A DNA stretch of 64,000 bases from Monosporascus cannonballus (GCA_004154925.1 QJNS01000703.1:62001-126000); one strand, 5' to 3'; positions 44,416-55,960 are shown, counted from the stretch's first letter. The notes: a model not told the origin generated them from the letters alone. Translations and numbers: made by a program.

Positions 44416-45744
44416 ATGTCGCTCGTTGACCCTAGTTTTCCACCGGACGAGCCTATACCACCCCCGGCTGTGGTCAATGATGACCATAAGGTATTCTAAA
44501 TTGCTGCTGTCTGTATTTTCTTAGGTATACTAGCTAACGTTTTTGTCTTGCCCTTGTGTTCACGAGGGTTTGGTGTGGCAGCTTCGGGCTCAATGATTAT
44601 TTTGTTGCGGCAGCTTTGGTACGCAAACGCCAGCAGCTCACGATACAATTGATGGACCTTCATCTCCGACGGACAATAGGCCTTATATATTGGATGGACC
44701 ACCTTCGCAAGCTACATTAACCTTAATGCTGGCGTTGGGAAACCGCTCTGGGAAGTCACCATAGCAGAATGGTCTTTGTTCTGGAAAGTATGTCTTACCT
44801 ACGACCTTTGTTATATCGCATATCCTGATGGTGCTGACGGGAGTCTTAAGAACACGCTGATCGGGCTGTTTCTCTATCCATCAATATCCGGATCCATTCG
44901 TATATCGACCGTGCTCTTCTACCAACGAGTCTTCGCCGTTATCCGAATTATGAAAATTGTCCACTGGGTGTTTCTTACGTTGAAAGTCGTTCACATCGTC
45001 ATATTACCCATTACTCCTGGGTTTATATGTCGCCCTATGTCTGCGATTAGCGATCCATTCGACGCCTTGGTCCGATGCAGCCTTGCCTGCTTCTCGGTAA
45101 ACCAAACATGCGTTTACATCATCAGTATCATCTTCGACTTCATTCTCGCTGTTATACCCGTCATCATTGTGTTTAAACTGCAAATGAACTCTAAGAAATG
45201 GCAAGCATTGGCTTTGTCTTCCTTTTCGGATTAGGGTAAGTGCTTAGCACTGCTTCCATTCCACTTGGTATATCTGCTCTTAAGGACCAGTTTTGACACA
45301 CAGCAATAACAGCGCCACCGTGGCTTCAGTATACAAGTTCGCCATGCATATAAAGGAATGGATCAACCCCTCTCAAGCTGGTTCTGATGTAAGCTACCTC
45401 GAGTACCCCCTTTTGGCCTAGCTGATATCCTTCTAGTGTATCCATACCTGATGTCTCGATCTATTCCCACACAGTTCACAGTCTACAGGAAAACATTCTG
45501 GATCCCTTACAAGTTGGAACCGGCGTTAGCTTTGATAGGTATATCACTTCCCGCACTACGGCAGCTTTATCTCCGCATCCAAGAACCAAAAAGGGGTGTG
45601 ACACAGGCGTCTTCGGCGGCCTCCAGATCTAAAGCGACGGCAAGCAACAAATATTCATTAACGGTAGCTTCGGGGTTCTATCTAATCAACGATACATCAG
45701 ACGTAGAGCTTCATCCATTCACAAGCGGCGCATATAGCTCTTGA
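44416..45744 (+). pseudogene. PTH11-like rhodopsin-domain membrane protein, broken
   Basis: A seven-helix fungal membrane protein of the rhodopsin-domain type, possibly receptor-like. ATG 44416 starts MSLVDPSFPPDEPIPPPAVV, then the frame meets TAA before IAAVCIFLGILANVFV. A missing base near 44555 moves it to FTRVWCGSFGLNDYFVAAAL. A phase-0 intron (GTACGC to CAATAG, about 44619-44690) then joins to ALYIGWTTFASYINL, AEWSLFWKVCLTYDLCY and TLIGLFLYPSISGSIRISTV, followed by more helices up to KWQALALSS. There another shift is needed to read LFGLG before a GTAAGT donor. Further exons give ATVASVYKFAMHIKEW and, at 45436-45744, LEPALALIGISLPALRQLYL, the typical C-terminal block. One stop and two frameshifts point to a recent pseudogene. 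Confidence 0.7.
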
Positions 45745-46774
45745 CATTCTGGCAGACTGGGCACGATACAGCCTTGAACCCGATTACAGTGTGGGAGAAT
45801 GGATTGAAACCCGGATTCATGCCAGGAAAGCGACGATGCAAAGGGGGGGCTGAGATCGATATAGTACTTCTAAACTAGTTACTGCGAAATCTATCGCTTG
45901 TATGATCGATAGTTATTATGGATACTTATTTACCCTTTTCTCTGCTGTCATCAGCCTCCAACATGGAGAAGCACATCTAAATGTAATATCACGACTAAAC
46001 GATTAATGTGTGTTCATTTAATTAATGGAAGTTGAACCAGGTCTAAGCAAGAATACACGTGCTTCGGCAATATCTAGCTTTTTGGAATGACAATAAATTG
46101 ACATCACCGCTAAGCTTTTCTAGTCGTAAATGTTGAGACCTTGCAACTGCGGGAATAATGGATATGACTAACTGGCTGCCTTACGAGCTTGGTGTGCTGT
46201 TGCAATCCCATAATGTCGGCCAATCGGACAAGGCTTCACCTTATCAGTGGGGATGAAGCCCTACCAACATAAATACTATAGTTAACTCCACAACTCTACC
46301 CCGATCCCCTCTGCAGTCCTGGAAGCGCCTACGACCCTTGCCTGGCAAGGATCACCTCCAGGTATTAGCGGCCGTTATTTCCATTTCTGAGCCCATCGCT
46401 CCCAACAGAGACAGAGAATTGTTGTACTAGAAAGTACACTGTGCTGAAGAAACAGTGAAATGCTGGGTATTTACATATCTGGATAGTTTACTATAGGCAG
46501 TCGTATGATAACCTGGGGAGCTGTGGAACGGCTGTGGGCTCATTAGCCCGCCAGTCTGTGTGTTGGTCATACTGTACTTACCAGGGAACAGAGCCGTGGC
46601 CGATGTGGATACGTGAACTTCCCGGGCCGCTGGGCAGAGTCCCACAATCTGTGCATGGGTCGTATCGAAGGGGGAAAGATATCTGCACAACGGGAGAGGT
46701 ATGGCATACGTAGCTCTGAGGGCCCTGAGGGATGCCCCTTATGTTAAGAGGGTTTTCCTGACCCAGACAAATCC
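45745..46774. other. Intergenic region
   Basis: About 1.03 kb between the PTH11-like and P450 pseudogenes. No gene is supported. Confidence 0.4.
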
Positions 46775-48609
46775 ATGTCTTTCCTATTGGGGCATCGGTT
46801 TTTCCTGCCCACCCCTACTGCAGCCCATGATGCTCTAGTTAACGTCATCCCCGCCTTTTCTTTCGGGACTACTGTTCTTGCGGCTGGAGCTATTGCTCTT
46901 CTATTCAGATTCACATATCCTCGACCAATCCCAGGGGTCCCATACAATCATGCCGCCGCGAAGCGCCTCATGGGGGACATGCCAGAGATCCGCAAGAGTA
47001 AGCGTATTCGGCCATGGTTTATCCAGCAGTGCCAGAGACACCAGTCTGCCATTGTGCAGATGTTTCGAGGCCCATCCACGTCCCCCTCCGTTATCGTATC
47101 TGATTATGGGGAAGTCAATGACCTCTTAACCCGGAGACATGCCGAATTTTGTCGGGGACCAAAAAACCCATGCGTTTGCTGGCATTCTGCCGAACGCCCA
47201 CCCCTCCCTGGAAACCTTTGACCCGAGGTTTAAAAAAAACAGGGAGCTGGTTAAAGACCTCATGGCGCCGAGCTTCCTGGATACGGTGGGCCAAGAGCTC
47301 TTCTTGTCCCGTACTGACTTGTTCGTGTCTGGCTGCTCTGGCCGGCGTACGATCAGGTAGCAGCGCCGCAAATCGGCGGTGTAGCTCATGGATTCCTGAA
47401 CCCCTTACAACTGAAAGCTCGCATCTCCCAAGGCCGCCCCTCCCATCCGACCGAAAACTTGTCTGAGTTCGCTTTCGATCTGATCGTCAGCGCTGCCCCA
47501 CTGGCCTGGGGGGATCCAAGAGCCATATTGGTCGGCAGCTGGCCAGTCTAGAATCGGTAGCAGCCTCTGGCTCTTGCGTCAACCCTGCCGATAATCTCGA
47601 GCAGCCGGTAGCCTTTCCCACGTCTCAAGCCTCGGATGAGTTGAAAGCCTTGCGAGTGGACGAGCAGTCTCTATGGCTGGCATTTTATATGCCCTCGCCC
47701 AGGATCTATCACTTTCTCAACAAGCTGAGACCGTCCGTCGGGTTTGCCACCAGGATGACCCGAGTATATCGAGTCGCAGATCTCAGAATCCGTGAAGAAG
47801 GTCCTCGAAGGTGGAAATCGTCAGTCTGCCCTTGACTACATCGTCCAGCGCGAGATCAAGGCGGCCAAGGAAGCCGGACGTCCACCCATGTTCGACGACC
47901 CACGCATACGCGACGAACTCTACACGTATCTACTGGCCGGCCACGATACCATCGCCGGTACGTTGACTTGGGCGGTTCGAAGACTTTCGGCCTACCCCGA
48001 CATACAGAAGCGGGTCCGACTTGATCTCCGTCAGACGTATAGCGAGGTGTGGGACGACGGACGGCTGCCTACTATCCTGGAGATGACAAAGAACTCCCCG
48101 TAGCTCGATGCCTTCATTGAGGAGATTCTGCGCCACGACAGTCCGATCCCTACCACGGCTCTGACTGCAAGGAAGGACACTCTCATACTCGGGCATCCCA
48201 TTCCAAAGAACACGTATCTCTTCCTGAACCTGACCGGCCCGTCCTTCACGGCGCCGGCCATAGCCGAGGCTAGACGCAGCAAAACCTCCAAACTTGGGAA
48301 GGGTGCCCGTACGAGCTGGGACAACTCTCAACCAGACGCCTTCAACCCCGAGCGATGGCTGAAAAGAGACGATGACAGGAGAGTTAGTTTCGACCCCTCG
48401 AGTGGCCCCATGTTGGCATTCAGCGCGGGTCCCAGGGGTGCTTTGGGCAAAGGCTGGTCCGTCTTCAGCTGAGGATCACGCTCACCTTGCTAATTTGGAC
48501 CCTAGAGTTCGACCCCGTTTCAGAGGAGCTTAATCTGTTCTGGGATGTAGACGAGTTCATTGTCACAATGCCTAAGAAGTGCTTCGTGAAAGTTTCTGCG
48601 GCAACGTGA
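46775..48609 (+). pseudogene. Cytochrome P450 pseudogene
   Basis: A microsomal P450, broken repeatedly. ATG 46775 begins a hydrophobic N terminus (TTVLAAGAIALLFRFTYPRP, an ER anchor with a Pro-rich hinge). Near 47150 the frame shifts to THAFAGILPNAHPSLETFDP. More shifts lead through LKARISQGRP and FAFDLIVSAA, then LWLAFYMPSPRIYHFLNKLR. Helix I is intact as YTYLLAGHDTIAGTLTWAV. A TAG replaces the expected Tyr just before LDAFIEEILR, which carries the ExxR pair. The heme loop reads FSAGPRGALG, because a one-base shift at about 48440 hides the Cys that appears in the adjacent frame (RGCFGQRL). That frame then runs to TGA 48607 with LIWTLEFDPVSEELNLFWD. Subfamily not determined. Its position beside UbiA and FAD oxidase genes suggests a tailoring role in a lost pathway. 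Confidence 0.8.
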
Positions 48610-50179
48610 TCAAGTGCAAGCATCAGTCACATCTTATAGATGTATGTCTTATGCAGTAATTCGTTTCAAACTTGCCATCAATCAGCGATGGTGTCTCGAA
48701 ATGAAAATGACAGTAGTCTTGTTTGTATTTGTGTCACTTGGTGGGCTTGAGCTTATAATCGCATATGCGTTTATAGACCCGCTAGAGCTTAACTTTTACC
48801 ACTGAGGTTTTCCTTGAAATAAGCCAATCTTCCCTTTGGGTTGCTTTAATTATAATAACTGTTCCAACTACTATGTTTTCTTAACGATCGCTCTATAATA
48901 TTGACTTTTATGAACCCCGGTGGTATTCCACTGATTGTTAAAACGCATCAAGCTTCGAAGCCCACTGACTGTGTGTGGGCGGCCGAGCTACATAATAATC
49001 CACCACGGTGGTTTCTTCGGTCAAGCATGTGTCACTTCCGTCTTCATCTCTCTTGTTTTCGGACACCCGACTATTGAGAAAACATAGGAACACAAAATAT
49101 TTCTCTTAGAAATATGGCATTCCTTGGTACGACATTTAAGAAAATATTGGTTTGGCAAGTGGTCATTCATATGTTTTCAACGCTTTCTCACTTTACGCGC
49201 TTTGACCAACCCAACAATCCGTTAGATATCCTTTCATGGGTTAGCGTTGCTAGAGAAAGGCTGGTATATACATACGCTGTCGTAAATGGCCCTTAGAGAA
49301 GTTTTTGAGAGACGTGACCAATGGAACTCATGCCTTTAGACAGAAAGATAGACAGTAAGTTTCACCATCACGCTGTCCAAATTAGAGTGTCAATGCCATC
49401 GCATATAATTTGTTGAACGTTTCTGGGATTATAGTTGATACGACTTGCAGTTCTTTACATAAGCCTCTGACATCTTCATGGCTGCCACGCCTGCTTAGGG
49501 GTTACCCCTATCTTGGAAGTAATCTACCTATTGGCGCGTTCTGATCGCCACGATCACTCTATATAAGGTGGTAGTCTTCGCAGCAGAAAGAGGGCCTTTC
49601 TTTTACTTCTTTAGTTGACTTTAATACGATCAATTCAGCCTACTTTGATGTGCTTATGTCGTGGAAAAGGCCCCCGCCCTTTCTGTTGGGCAGCAATATC
49701 GGAGCCCAAAAGCCCTATATCAGTGGATCGCCCACAACAAGTGGGATCAACGCTTCCTAGCTTCCTACAAGTCAATATATAACCTCAAGAGCTGTGCATC
49801 TACTCCTTAGTAAGTGTGACAGCTTAGATATACTCTCAGTGTGATAATGACTGTTACCGCCAGAACATTAACAGAGATCCTCTTTATCTGTCGTTTCAGA
49901 ATGTGCATGTCTGCGTCATTCCCGGCGGTTGTGCCCTCCTAGGATACTTAGACGCGATGATGACTTGACAATATATCCTGCCTCCTAATCGTAACCTTCT
50001 GGGTATCTCAATTGTGATAAGCAAAAAGGGGGCGGGTAATATAGGTCATGTTAGGTTTCTGTGGCCTACCGAATAACTACATCTCTGCAAAGAAGTAAAA
50101 TCCCTGTTTGTATATGTCTGCCATATCTCTCTAATGTATAATACAGCTTTAATATTATTTATCTTCAGTTCTAATAAAG
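48610..50179. other. AT-rich gene-poor region
   Basis: About 1.6 kb of AT-rich DNA without recognised genes. Its composition differs from the GC-rich housekeeping genes and is compatible with old repeat-induced mutation, though no element was identified here. Confidence 0.4.
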
Positions 50180-50395
50180 CTATCTGTCAGGTGCCAAGGT
50201 GCGGCCCCCTTTCCGGGGCCCAGCGACCCACCAGTTTGGCTCCAGTTTGTGTATATATAGGGGGGCTTCGCCCCCGAGTAGTTAGAAAAGGGCAGGCATT
50301 AATGGTTATCTATTCACTACCCATACTATGAACCACCTGCTGGGCTGCTTCTTCTGCCTCTCACTCCGTACTTTATCTTTTTCCCTGACACTATC
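50180..50395 (+). mobile_element. Solo LTR, copy 1, with target-site duplication
   Basis: A 206-bp LTR spans 50185-50390. It starts TGTCAGG and ends CCCTGACA, so TG...CA ends and short terminal inverted repeats are present. It is flanked by the 5-bp duplication CTATC (50180-50184 and 50391-50395). A TATA-like GTGTATATATAG lies near the middle, followed by a GGGGGGCTTCGCCCCC hairpin. No reverse transcriptase or second direct LTR is nearby, so this is a solo LTR left by recombination. Confidence 0.88.
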
Positions 50396-51044
50396 CCATG
50401 AATGGAACTACTATTGTTTCGAATCAAAGTGTCCCTGCCCCATTTAATTTTTAAATTATGCACCTTCTTTTATAGCGCAACGTTCGACTTCGGATATACG
50501 CTTAAAGCTATATAGAAGAACGACCAGAGGGCTGTTAACATAAAATTATATATCGTTATGTAGCCCTTGTCGAGGCAATATTATAATACGGATGCACCTT
50601 TATAGCTACTGTACTTGTTCGGTGATAGGACTTATTATTCGTATTTACAAATATAATCTCGAATAACTTAATTAATATAATAGCTATAAAGGCTATAAGA
50701 CTGTAAGAAAGGGTGTTTATATTGATGATGTATTTCAGCTCTAAATTCCCAACAACAACTGGAAAATTCATGGCTATATATATACACAAATAAATGGATT
50801 ATTAAGCGTATCATTCCATTATTAATCAGTATGAAAACGTATGGAAGAAAAGGATTTTTTATTCCGGAAGCGTATAGGGGTAGACCCACTTTTCCGGATC
50901 CGGATTCCTAGAGAGACCCTGACATCACACACAGAAGCATATAACTGAAGAAAAAGTGTATTAACAGGTTGCCTGACCTCTAGAAAGTCCTAGCTAGAAA
51001 GTGAAGGTAGCGAACCCTCCTTTTATACACGTAAATACAGCTGT
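50396..51044. other. AT-rich spacer between the two LTRs
   Basis: About 650 bp of very AT-rich DNA. No gag/pol frame or primer-binding site is recognised. Since the flanking LTRs are inverted and each has its own target duplication, this spacer is host DNA rather than an element interior. Confidence 0.5.
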
Positions 51045-51260
51045 GGCTGTGTCAGGGAAAATGGTAAAGTACGGAGTGAGAGGCAGAAGAAGCAGCCCAG
51101 CAGGTGGTTCATAGTATGGGTAGCAAATAGATGACCATTAATGCCTGCCCTTTTCTAACAACTTGGGGGCGAAGCCCCCCTATATATACACAAACTGGAG
51201 CCACACTGGTGGGTCGCTGGGCCCCGGAAAGGGGGCCGCACCTTGGCACCTGACAGGCTG
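51045..51260 (-). mobile_element. Solo LTR, copy 2, inverted, with target-site duplication
   Basis: The reverse complement of 51050-51255 is 206 bp and differs from copy 1 at about eight positions by eye (about 96% identity). Ends are again TGTCAGG/CCCTGACA. The flanking duplication is GGCTG (51045-51049 and 51256-51260), different from copy 1. So this was an independent insertion of the same family in the opposite orientation. Confidence 0.88.
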
Positions 51261-52536
51261 AGAGGAAAAGGTACCAGGGGTACAGGAAGTAATTTCCGCT
51301 AGGGCTGACTGGCTTTACTAGGTCTGACAAAGGCTGTATTGTCCTACATGCCAACATAGCCAAATAGTTTCGAGATCGGGTACAGGGTTTTCAATAGCGA
51401 GCTTCCGCGGCCTACCATTTACTCTGGGTGCCCGTCCTGACCATACCGCTACCATATACAGCTAAGTTCAGGTATATCGAGAGACCATGGCGTTGTCTTC
51501 GCGACTGGTTCACTTGTTTGGACTTCTACTACTCGTCAGCTTAGGCACAGCATCCGCGTTACATCGAAGGCGAGACCCCTGATTCCAATTCCAGAAGAAC
51601 GAATTTAATTTACCCCTATTTAGATATCGAATCCTCCATCTCGCCAATGCGCTCTGCCAGGAGGAACTTTCCTAGACACTCCGTCCTGTATCCCACCATG
51701 CAACATAGGTTCGTGTGATGGTACGCGTCCTTTTTCCAGCGGGCTCAGTCGACGTAATCCAAACCTGCTGGGTCTTGTTGGTGGATTCGACTTCCTAAAC
51801 ATCTTAGGGTAGCTACCTAAAAATCCCATAAGAGAGTCTTCTCATATGTTGCGGGCTCGGATGAATATCGGGGCAACCGAAATACTACCACCGCAGAGGT
51901 GGGAGCTTACAGAAAGTAGCGCCCGATATTTATACTCTTTCTCGTGTTAATTATGGCTTTAATGAAAGCGTTTACGAAAGGGGCCGCCACAGATATATCC
52001 CAAACTTACTATCTGAAACCCCCTCCCCCCCAAAAAAATTAAAAAAATAAAAATAAATAAATAAAAAATTAGCTGACTCTAGGTCCTGTAGTACCTGCGG
52101 TATTCAACCAGGTGGAAGATGCCTACTATGATGAGTCATTGCCCTTGGTAGTTGCTGTTATTAACTGTAAGATCAGCCACGTTTTATATGTCTCATATCT
52201 TCCTTAATCTATCCACCATCTAGCTCGCTGAATACATTGCACAGGTTATTAAAGAACAAGTAATAACGTCTTGTCGCGTACACAGGTGATCAGAGAGCGG
52301 CTAGCCAACAGGTGGAATTCGGCGACGAGCCATTCCAGATCACATCAGGAGGCCTTCACGGATGCACAGTCGTGTGAAGACACAGCAGTCTGGTAGTTGG
52401 TAAATATGCTTACTTTTTACCATTGTAGCTAACAGTCGCCTTAACAAAGCAGCCTGGATAGTAAGCTTTCCCTGTATCTGTGCCTCTCTTTCAACTCTAT
52501 CTTCGGATATGTGCTCATGTTACTACATCTGCATAG
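51261..52536. other. AT-rich region, mostly featureless
   Basis: Apart from the short signal-peptide remnant, no gene is supported. An A/T-only tract (about 52036-52070) lies in the middle. Confidence 0.4.
51487..51675 (+). pseudogene. Possible secreted-protein remnant
   Basis: ATG 51487 begins a textbook-like signal peptide, MALSSRLVHLFGLLLLVSLG followed by TASA and a dibasic LHRRRDP. A TGA then interrupts the frame. The same frame continues as FQFQKNEFNLPLFRYRI to CQEELS before a TAG at 51673. I do not recognise a family. It may be the first exon of a secreted protein with a later stop mutation. Confidence 0.35.
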
Positions 52537-52917
52537 GTCCATCTCTGGGAACCGTATTCTCATGGCCAGCCAAATGAGGACACCCCCAACAATCCTGCGT
52601 TCAGGGATAGAGTGCTGAGCATGAGTAAGATATTTATAGATTCAGTGGTGGGCCTTTATGTTCACTCACACGGGCATTTTGCAGTGGAAGACGTGGAAGT
52701 CACGAACCCACTTCCATCGAAATTTCAGACCTATGGATATGTGCGTCCTGTGGGACCCGGTATCAACCCGGACCTATTCAACCGGGACACTCACGAGGCT
52801 ACGGTTTATATCATGACGCCCGGCCGAGACGGAGTAAAACGGCCAGATCAACTATCTGGAAGTACGGCACCCGCATCAAAGAGATCGTATCGGCGATCGG
52901 TGGCATTATTGGAGTAA
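52537..52917 (+). CDS. Unrecognised ORF, possible exon
   Basis: A frame of 126 codons follows a possible acceptor (GCATAG at 52531-52536). It begins VHLWEPYSHGQPNEDTPNNP; the first Met is at codon 26 from an alternative TTG, or at 52621. It contains FIDSVVGLYVHSHGHFAVED and TYGYVRPVGPGINPDLFNRD. The balanced composition, unlike the AT-rich surroundings, suggests real or former coding sequence. Other frames just downstream (about 52920-53105) read GYKCLNTNLARDRALHNGSR and FQYDPNGDGNNLKAWSLFCE, so the gene may continue after a shift or splice. It could be linked to the signal-peptide remnant 1 kb upstream. Family unknown; pseudogene possible. Confidence 0.35.
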   Translation, partial: VHLWEPYSHGQPNEDTPNNPAFRDRVLSMSKIFIDSVVGLYVHSHGHFAVEDVEVTNPLPSKFQTYGYVRPVGPGINPDLFNRDTHEATVYIMTPGRDGVKRPDQLSGSTAPASKRSYRRSVALLE

Positions 52918-53501
52918 GAAGGCCGAGACAGACAGTGTTCGGTTACAAGTGCCTGAACACCAACCTCGCGCGAGATAGAGCTCTGCATAATGGTTCGCGC
53001 GAGGGCGTAGCCTTATTTCAATACGATCCGAACGGTGATGGGAACAATCTTAAGGCTTGGAGTCTGTTCTGCGAGAATATATTTTACAAGAAGTTCGAAG
53101 CCGCCTGATGGTGGTTATTGGACTCATTGCATTCCGGCTCAGCTCTTCGTCTTGATATTTTTTGCTGAATCTAACTGCCTTTCAGTCTTTCTCATAATTA
53201 TATTGATTTTACTAGTTGTAGAGAGACAAATATCGTGAATAGAGGATGTTGCCGCAATATAGCGGAGATAACCTTTTCTCGAAAAGGGGCTCGAATTGGT
53301 AATAACCCCGCTGTAGTAGGTAAAACTAGGTAGAGTGTCGGTAACCGCGGAATTAGCAGCGGAATTCAGATGCCTAGAACTGCCTCATTCTTTTCACAGC
53401 GTTTTTAGACCTGCACGACCCCCTTACCTTTAAACTCTTCTACGACCTCACCATCTCTTGCCAAGTCTCTACGCAATCGCCATCATTCGAGATTTGGCGG
53501 T

Positions 53502-55431
53502 ATGACTCCTACCTCGTCTGTATCACTACAGAACTTGCCGTTACATTTTCTCGAGCGAATTTGTGAATACGTCGCGTACGGCAATTCCAAAACACGCAGC
53601 GTATCCGCTTTCTCATTGATGAGTAGGATTGCTGTTCTGCAGCGGCGATGCAGCGGTTTGCACTCATTCTACTCACTGTGCGGGGTAGCAAGAAGTTACA
53701 CCATGATCTGGAGCTATGGGATGAAATACTAGGGGTCGATGGACGGGTTGGCCATGTTCGTACGGTGAAAGTAGCATGGAGGATGCCGCCCCCCCAGATG
53801 ATGATGGGAAAGAGGATGACATCGCTCTAGCCAACACCAGTGCTCAAGATGGTGAAGGATCGGACGGGACAGTGAACGAGACCTTTGGGAGCTTCCAAAA
53901 CAGCCCATCTTGTTTGATGGATCAAGACCACAATCCAGGCAGCCTGAACAAAGAAAGAACTTGGCCAGCCGGGTATACGACTAGCCCGTTTCATTAGTCG
54001 TCTGTCAGGGCTCAAAGACCTGGTGTGGGCATGCCATAGTCAACTGCTACCTTGTCTACTCTCAGCGGGTTCACGAGTACCACCTTCGGAGTCGCCTTCA
54101 CATGCGCACATTTAGCCTCTGCAGTCATTGCCAGGATCGGAACCGTCTCCACGGTATCGACCCGGACAAGTTTGCAATTGCTACTTCGCCATGTCTGACT
54201 AGCCTCGCTGTTACGCATTAGGTTTTTACACGGACGGAAAAGTCAATTACAACGAAGAGTCAATATTCGACATGGTAGCGGATTAGCCCCTAATCTAAGT
54301 CATTGTCCATGTACTCGATGCACCCTGGTGCATCAATAGACCCCCAAGATGCTTACGAAGCCCCAAGACCGTCGTGGCAAGGCTTCTTTCCGGGGAGTCC
54401 TCGTGGTGAGGCCTCGGAAGGCCACCTTCAACATCTGATGCGGGTTGGGGTGGTTTAAGTTCAGATAGCATAGTAGCTTGGAGCAATCGCACGAATTTCG
54501 ACGAGTTGCGCTCCTTCGAAATAGAGGACGATATCTCCTTGGAAGCGCTTCAGACATTGACATCCCTGGCCCAAGACGAAAGATTCAAATCCCTTCGGCG
54601 ACTGGTTTTGACTATACAATCCGAGGAGCAAGACGAGCAGGTCCATATGGATGAGGCTACAGGCATGTTTCTAGAAGTTCTGGCCCCTCGAAGGCCTTAG
54701 CTTGACTAGTTTCTGCGCCAATGCCACGTTCAACGCCATTCCGCCATGATAGGCCTCTACGCAAGCTTCGGCCGAAACCAGCTTGCGAGTACGACATGAC
54801 AACAACCCAATTTGTGCCCTCAGATCACCGCCTCGAGGAAATCGCACAAGTATGTCCCGATCTTGCCCAAGTGGAATTAACTGTACCCCGTAACCAGGGT
54901 GGCGAACAAGAAGTCACCATCTACCGTGCTTTAGGCCAACTGAAAGGTCGAGGCGCGTCTCTCTATTGCTGATTGCTCGAAGATGGATCTCTCGAATGCA
55001 AAGCCAGGGGTACTGCCTGGCTCGGGCCCAACGTGAATGTAGCCGCGGAAGACATACGGGATGATTTCGTCAACGCTGCCGTCGACTCTCGTTTGGCCAT
55101 TTCCATCTTCCGCATCATAAGCGCCGACAGCCCCAACCTCGAGCGCCTTACGCTCGAGGTCCACGGAGCAGGAGACTTCGGCTCGGGATGCTTCGAGGTT
55201 TATATGAAGGATATTATGCAATGGATCGGGCGAAGCTGGGTCTGTTCGCGGAACCGAGGGGGGGTCGTGGCAAAAGAGCTCAGGAAGAGCGAACTTCTCC
55301 GGAGAGGGGAAGATCCGGAGTCGTACTTGGAGAACGATGAGTACGAGGAGGCACGGAAGAGCATCTGGCCAAATAAGACAGGGGATTGGAAAGGGGATTG
55401 GGCAAGCTTTCCCGCTCTCCGAAATATCTAA
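53502..55431 (+). pseudogene. F-box-like protein pseudogene
   Basis: ATG 53502 begins MTPTSSVSLQNLPLHFLERI and CEYVAYGNSKTRSVSAFSLM, which resembles an F-box (LP..ll..I...L, F.l.s+.). The frame then shifts near 53640 to AAMQRFALILLTVRGSKKLH. Fragments in different frames follow: LARFISRLSGLKDLVWACHS, FDELRSFEIEDDISLEALQT, DHRLEEIAQVCPDLAQVELT, then a stop at 54970 and a long open stretch 54973-55431 with ISADSPNLERLTLEVHGAGD ending in RKSIWPNKTGDWKGDW. The last 150 codons are intact. F-box proteins are substrate adaptors of SCF ubiquitin ligases, and this one has an LRR-like body. Several stops and shifts indicate it is dead. Confidence 0.65.
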
Positions 55432-55960
55432 TTGATTTATATGGTCATTCTGTAAGCTTGAACATGGTAATTAGTTCTGAACTGTGCTGGGGTTACTGGA
55501 CGTATTGGCTGTGCTGTAGTCTGCCCAGCATCGATTGGACGGTGTTCATAAGGTCTCGGAGCTGCCGCAACACAGAGACAGTAACTTGGTACCAGTTCGT
55601 TAGACAACGGTCCCGAGCCCCTCTGTATATATGAAGGCCACGCATATATAAAATCTAGCAGAATCCAATTATCTCGCTAGTTAATTAGGTTACTGGTCAG
55701 GATACACGTTGATCATATATTCAGGGGTAATAATACCCCTTACCGGTGATGTGCAGAACGGATTACGTAATTATTCTTATCAGCGGCTCCTAAATCTATC
55801 GTTATCGTCCTGTCTTTTGAAGTTACCAAGGCATCCATTCATTCCTTCGCACAACAGCGACATCAATAAGTATGCTTCGGCCATAGTGCTTCTCCCGCCA
55901 GTATAATTCGAATCCGAAACCGCCAATTTAGATGTTCAGATGTAGAACACCAACCGTAAA
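55432..55960. other. Intergenic region
   Basis: About 530 bp between the F-box-like pseudogene and ARV1. It must contain the ARV1 promoter. Nothing else seen. Confidence 0.4.

Noticed and set aside
50185..51255. A complete LTR retrotransposon between the two LTRs
   Set aside because: The LTRs are inverted, not direct, and have different target duplications, and the 650-bp spacer has no gag or pol. They are two separate solo LTRs.
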